Positions 60,729 through 64,000 of a stretch of DNA of 64,000 bases are shown one piece after another (within the stretch, counting starts at the first letter, position 1; each line of letters begins with the position of its first letter). Source of the DNA: Paraburkholderia bryophila (GTDB taxonomy: Bacteria; Pseudomonadota; Gammaproteobacteria; Burkholderiales; Burkholderiaceae). A program made the position numbers and the translations under genes. The DNA is taken from contig NZ_QLTK01000005.1 in NCBI RefSeq assembly GCF_003269035.1, positions 186,001 through 250,000 of the forward strand, read 5' to 3'. The notes under the pieces are model-generated. The model worked only from the letters and a program-made list of their open reading frames with translations, was not told the origin of the DNA and did no database searches.

Positions 60729-60875
60729 CGGCCGATCCGGCTGTGCGCGGTTGTGCGGCACGGAAAGCGCCGCATTGAAAGCATGACGGAGTGTCGCAAG
60801 CGGTTCATAAACTGAACCCATCTTTCGCGTCTGCGTGGCAGAATCGCCTTCAATCCGTCGGCGAGACAGAAACAG

Positions 60876-61544
60876 ATGACCACGCTGCGCGAAAAATCCA
60901 CCGACTCGGTGTATCAACAGTTACGCACCAAAATCCTCAGCAATGAGTTGCGTCCCGGCATGCAATTGCTGGAACGCGACCTCGTCAGTCTGTTCGGCGT
61001 GAGCCGCACGCCCGTGCGGGAGGCGCTCGTGCGTCTGCAGAAGGAAAACCTGCTGCAGATCGTGCCACGTCACGGCATTCGCGTACGTCAGGTGTCGCTT
61101 GCGGATATCGAGGAAATCAACCAGGTGCAAAGCAGCCTCGAAGCAACCGCTGCGGGCATCGCCGCGGCGGCGACGCTGCGCGCCAAAGACCTGGCACTCT
61201 TCGATCAGGCCTGCAACGCCATGGAACGGGCGCGCGAGAAAAACGACCTTGCCGCCTGGAGCGCCGCCGACGAGGCCTTTTACGCGCATCTGCTGAAGCT
61301 GGGCGGCAATCCTCGGCTCACGCAGATCGTCAACGAATGCCGGGATCAGATTCGACGGGTGCGCGACCTCACTCTACGTCTCACCGCGTTGGCCGATCTG
61401 CCGGCGGCGCAACATCGGGCGATCGTGGGCGCGATCCGTGCCGGCGACGGCGCGACCGCCGAACGCCTGTGCCGCGACTATCGCGCGAATTGTCTGCAGT
61501 TCGAGATCGAGACGTTGCGGCGATTCCGCATTCTCGAGGTGTGA
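60876..61544 (+). CDS. GntR-family regulator (FCD type), second copy
   Basis: The 222-residue regulator has a winged helix (VYQQLRTKILSNELRPGMQLLE; LFGVSRTPVREALVRLQKEN). The FCD domain with WSAADEAFYAHLLKLGGNPR and AQHRAIVGAIRAGD is similar to the regulator at 57959. The downstream MFS exporter lies 133 bp further in the same direction and is a candidate target. No operator was recognised. The ATG at 60876 opens the conserved N-terminus. Confidence 0.88.
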   Translation: MTTLREKSTDSVYQQLRTKILSNELRPGMQLLERDLVSLFGVSRTPVREALVRLQKENLLQIVPRHGIRVRQVSLADIEEINQVQSSLEATAAGIAAAATLRAKDLALFDQACNAMERAREKNDLAAWSAADEAFYAHLLKLGGNPRLTQIVNECRDQIRRVRDLTLRLTALADLPAAQHRAIVGAIRAGDGATAERLCRDYRANCLQFEIETLRRFRILEV

Positions 61545-61677
61545 ACCATGGCAAACCGGATCGACGCCAACGCGCTCGCGCCGGCCTGGCGAACGAATGT
61601 CCGCACGCGGCGACGCCCCCGGCCTCCCGCTCACCTATCATGCTGATGAACGCCTCGCCCATTCAGATAGGCACGTC

Positions 61678-63327
61678 ATGACCGTAGCGTCGAGTGCAGC
61701 GCCTTCCAACATCCCCAGCGGGCAACTCCTGCCGTTCCGCGAATCGCTGCTGGCCATGCTCGGCATCTCGTTCGTCGCGATGCTGGTCGCGCTGGATCAA
61801 ACCATCGTGGGCACCGCGCTGCCGCGTATCGTCGCCGAGTTGAAAGGCTTCGACCTGTACGCGTGGGTCGCGACGTCGTACATGCTGGCCTCCGTCATTA
61901 CGATTCCGATCTTCGGGCGGCTCGGCGACCAGTTCGGCCGCAAGCCCTTTCTGATCGCCGCGATCATCCTGTTCACCGGCGCTTCCGTGTTGTGCGGGCT
62001 CGCCGGCAGCATGCTGCTGCTCGTCCTGTCGCGCGGCCTGCAAGGGATCGGCGGCGGCATTCTGATCGGCACGGTGTTCGCCACCGTCGCCGATCTGTTC
62101 CCCGATCCGAAGCGGCGGCTGCGCTGGCTGGTGTTCGTCACGTCCTCGTTCGGCGTGGCCAATATGGTGGGGCCCACGCTCGGCGGCATGCTGACGCAAT
62201 ACGGCGGCTGGCGGCTGGTGTTCTTCGTCAACGTGCCGGTCGGGCTGGTCTCGCTGCTATTCGTGCAGCGCTTTTTGCCGCCCCTGCATCAATTGCGGCG
62301 CGCGGGGCCGGTCCGGCTCGACTGGCTCGGCGCGTGCGTGCTCGCGCTCACGTTCGGCACGTTGCAAGTGCTGATCGAGTTGTTTCCGAAACATGGCGTC
62401 GACACGATGACGATCGCGCTGACCGCCGTCGCGGCGAGTTGCGCGCTGATTCTATGGCTGTGGGAACGCCGCGTCGGCTATCCGATCGTGCCCGTGGACA
62501 TGCTGATGGATCGCAAGCTGTCCGCGCTGTTCGCGATGTCGGTGCTCGGCGGCTTCGCGCTGTTTTCGCTGGTGTTCTATGTGCCGCTGCTATTTCAAGG
62601 CGGCTATGCAATGTCCGCCCACGATTCGGGCATGCTGATCACGCCGTTGCTGCTGGGCACGACGATCGGCAGCGTGGTCAACAACCGGATCGTCACACGA
62701 ATCCGGCGCGCGAACGGCATCATGTATGCGGGTTTTGCGCTGTCCGCGCTGGCGTGCCTCAGCGTGGTCGCGCTGCACGGCAACGAGCCGCATCTCGTGT
62801 GGATGTCGTGCATGGGCATCAGCGGACTCGGCCTCGGCCTGGTCGCCACCAGTCTGACGGTCTGTTCGCAACAGATCGTCGCGCGCGATCACGTCGGGGC
62901 GGCGACCGCGCTGCTGCAATCGCTGCGGACCTTCGGCGGCATGCTCGGCACGGTGATGACCGGCGCCCTGCTCGGCCATCTCTACTCGCGCGGCGTTCAT
63001 CGTTCGCTCGATTCGTATCAGGCAACGCAGTGGTTCAAATCGTTCGCCAGTCCCGAGTTGCTGGTGGATCGCGCGGAACAGGCGGCATTGATCAACCGGC
63101 TGGTCAGCGCCGGCCACGCGGGCGACGCGATGATGAATTCCGCGCGCGACGCCCTCGTGCAGTCGATTCACATCGGCATTCTGGTCGCGGGCGCCGCCGC
63201 GCTGGTCGGCCTCTGCCTGGCCTGGTTCGTACCGCCGGTGCGGATCGGCTATCCGGACACCGTCCTCGCGCCGGACGTCCCAACACCGGCCGACGCCGCT
63301 CCTCCCGTGCCGCGCAGCGCGCGCTAG
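61678..63327 (+). CDS. DHA2-family (14-helix) MFS drug exporter, EmrB-like
   Basis: The 549-residue protein has about 14 membrane segments. MLVALDQTIVGTALPRIVAEL is split over helix 1, the family's motif D1. GRLGDQFGRKPF is motif A and RGLQGIGGGILIGTVFATVADLF is motif B. GVANMVGPTLGGMLTQYGGWR is motif C in two parts, indicating a proton-driven exporter. Substrates could be toxic organics or antibiotics. The start at 61678 is chosen for family alignment; the ribosome site is weak. No HlyD-type EmrA partner accompanies it. Confidence 0.9.
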   Translation: MTVASSAAPSNIPSGQLLPFRESLLAMLGISFVAMLVALDQTIVGTALPRIVAELKGFDLYAWVATSYMLASVITIPIFGRLGDQFGRKPFLIAAIILFTGASVLCGLAGSMLLLVLSRGLQGIGGGILIGTVFATVADLFPDPKRRLRWLVFVTSSFGVANMVGPTLGGMLTQYGGWRLVFFVNVPVGLVSLLFVQRFLPPLHQLRRAGPVRLDWLGACVLALTFGTLQVLIELFPKHGVDTMTIALTAVAASCALILWLWERRVGYPIVPVDMLMDRKLSALFAMSVLGGFALFSLVFYVPLLFQGGYAMSAHDSGMLITPLLLGTTIGSVVNNRIVTRIRRANGIMYAGFALSALACLSVVALHGNEPHLVWMSCMGISGLGLGLVATSLTVCSQQIVARDHVGAATALLQSLRTFGGMLGTVMTGALLGHLYSRGVHRSLDSYQATQWFKSFASPELLVDRAEQAALINRLVSAGHAGDAMMNSARDALVQSIHIGILVAGAAALVGLCLAWFVPPVRIGYPDTVLAPDVPTPADAAPPVPRSAR

Positions 63328-63457
63328 ACGGGCACCTCCCAGGCATGCGGTTTGCTGACTAAAGACGTCGATCTGCCGATCGCGAACCCTTCTCACGATG
63401 GGCGCTGCGTGGCTAGCGTGACGGCGGATCCTGTCAACCCAAGCGGAGGTTATTAAT

Positions 63458-63613
63458 ATGTTGGGAACTATTCTTCTGATTGTGCTGATTCTTCTTCTCA
63501 TCGGTGCGTTTCCGACCTGGCCGCACAGCCGCTCGTGGGGCTACGCGCCGACGGGTGGTATCGGCGTCGTGCTGATCGTCATCATCGTGTTGCTGGTGGC
63601 TGGTGTGATATAG
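63458..63613 (+). CDS. DUF3309-like 51-residue membrane mini-protein
   Basis: Translation from ATG 63458 gives MLGTILLIVLILLLIGAFPT, then a polar PHSRSWGYAPTGG turn, then IGVVLIVIIVLLVAGVI. This helical hairpin is typical of DUF3309 proteins. A consensus GGAGG stands 8 nt before the start. The function is unknown. Such genes are often stress-induced in proteobacteria, but nothing here proves that. It stands alone, followed by a strong terminator. Confidence 0.85.
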   Translation: MLGTILLIVLILLLIGAFPTWPHSRSWGYAPTGGIGVVLIVIIVLLVAGVI

Positions 63614-63670
63614 CCACGGCAGATTGAACCAACGGTTCTTCGTTCAAACCGAACCTTGAAGCGGCGCCGG

Positions 63671-63720
63671 CCGCCGGATATCGATGCAGTTTGCTGCGTC
63701 GGTTATCCGGCGGTTTCGTT
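63671..63720 (+). terminator. Intrinsic terminator after the DUF3309 gene
   Basis: CCGCCGGATA (63671-63680) pairs with TATCCGGCGG (63704-63713). An inner GCAG/CTGC pairing is possible. The stem is followed by TTTCGTT. Confidence 0.7.
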
Positions 63721-63767
63721 ATGTCGACGGCTATCACCAACTCACGTTTGTCACGCCGGAGAATGGG

Positions 63768-64000
63768 ATGGAAAAGTTACTCGCGAATCAGGTCGCTGTA
63801 ATCACCGGGGCCAGTTCCGGGATTGGTTACGGCGTCGCCAAAGCGCTGGCGGATGCGGGCGCAGCCGTGGTGCTGAACTACCACTCGCATGCCGATGCGG
63901 CGCAACGACTCGCCGAGGAAATCGAACGGACCGGTGGCGCCGCGCTCGCGGTTCAAGCCGACGTAGCCGACCCGGCTCAAGTCGACAATATGTTCGACGC
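63768..64000 (+). CDS. Short-chain dehydrogenase/reductase, 5' part only
   Basis: This partial gene of 77 codons is cut by the window end. It opens MEKLLANQVAVITGASSGIG, the Rossmann glycine motif of SDR enzymes, then VVLNYHSHADAA (acceptor loop favouring NADP) and VQADVADPAQVDNMF. The pattern is common in glucose 1-dehydrogenase-like SDRs, but the catalytic Ser-Tyr-Lys lies beyond the window, so the substrate cannot be assigned. GGAGA lies 6-7 nt before the ATG. Confidence 0.88.
   Translation, partial: MEKLLANQVAVITGASSGIGYGVAKALADAGAAVVLNYHSHADAAQRLAEEIERTGGAALAVQADVADPAQVDNMFD

Overview
The window reads as a high-GC beta-proteobacterial chromosome segment, most likely Paraburkholderia or a close Burkholderiaceae relative. 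Supporting family-level signs are a DUF4148 protein, an OmpC-type Burkholderia porin, a PenA/PenR-like beta-lactamase pair, a hydroxycinnamate catabolic island and many GntR/FCD, LysR and MFS genes. No rRNA, tRNA, CRISPR array or complete insertion sequence was found. The only mobile-element trace is a lone IS5-type OrfA fragment.

Layout. 0-9 kb: a surface lipoprotein with a long Thr-Ser-Gly repeat, an isoprenylcysteine-methyltransferase-like membrane protein, a degenerate EAL protein, small secreted proteins, an acyltransferase-3 protein and a squalene/phytoene-synthase-like enzyme. 9-19.5 kb: a ferulate/p-coumarate island. The leftward operon holds hydratase/lyase (ech), vanillin dehydrogenase (vdh), feruloyl-CoA synthetase (fcs) and an amidohydrolase. 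A divergent MarR gene follows, then a rightward operon of MFS importer, porin and a tannase/feruloyl-esterase lipoprotein. Two promoters, one for each arm, carry the same 19-bp palindrome exactly between -35 and -10. 19.9-28.9 kb: a KaiC-like ATPase with a receiver protein; an MFS/CoA-transferase/citryl-CoA-lyase-like operon; a TehA-like transporter; and a class A beta-lactamase with its LysR regulator.

29-50 kb is the most unusual region and looks like one dedicated peptide-export system. Five small genes share an aligned 26-residue leader ending in Gly-Gly. Nearby are a C39-peptidase ABC exporter with two N-terminal cyclic-nucleotide-binding-like domains, an HlyD adaptor, a TolC/NodT-like outer-membrane protein and a parvulin without signal peptide. 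Regulation appears to combine a sigma-54 activator, with matching sigma-54 promoters in front of three peptide genes, and a Ser/Thr phosphorylation set: kinase, PP2C phosphatase and a double-FHA membrane protein. A caspase-like/FGE-like secreted protein lies in the same block. Two of the peptide genes are near-identical and inverted, about 6 kb apart.

50-58.7 kb: one leftward operon of an aconitase-family dehydratase (LeuC/LeuD-like), two isocitrate-lyase/PEP-mutase-family lyases and an SsuABC-type importer, under a GntR/FCD regulator. This suggests uptake and cleavage of a substituted malate-type acid. 58.8-64 kb: LysR, a glutaredoxin-DinB fusion, a second GntR, a DHA2 exporter, a DUF3309 mini-protein and the start of a short-chain dehydrogenase cut by the window end.

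All functions are assigned by reading motifs and family resemblance in the translations; no database search was run.
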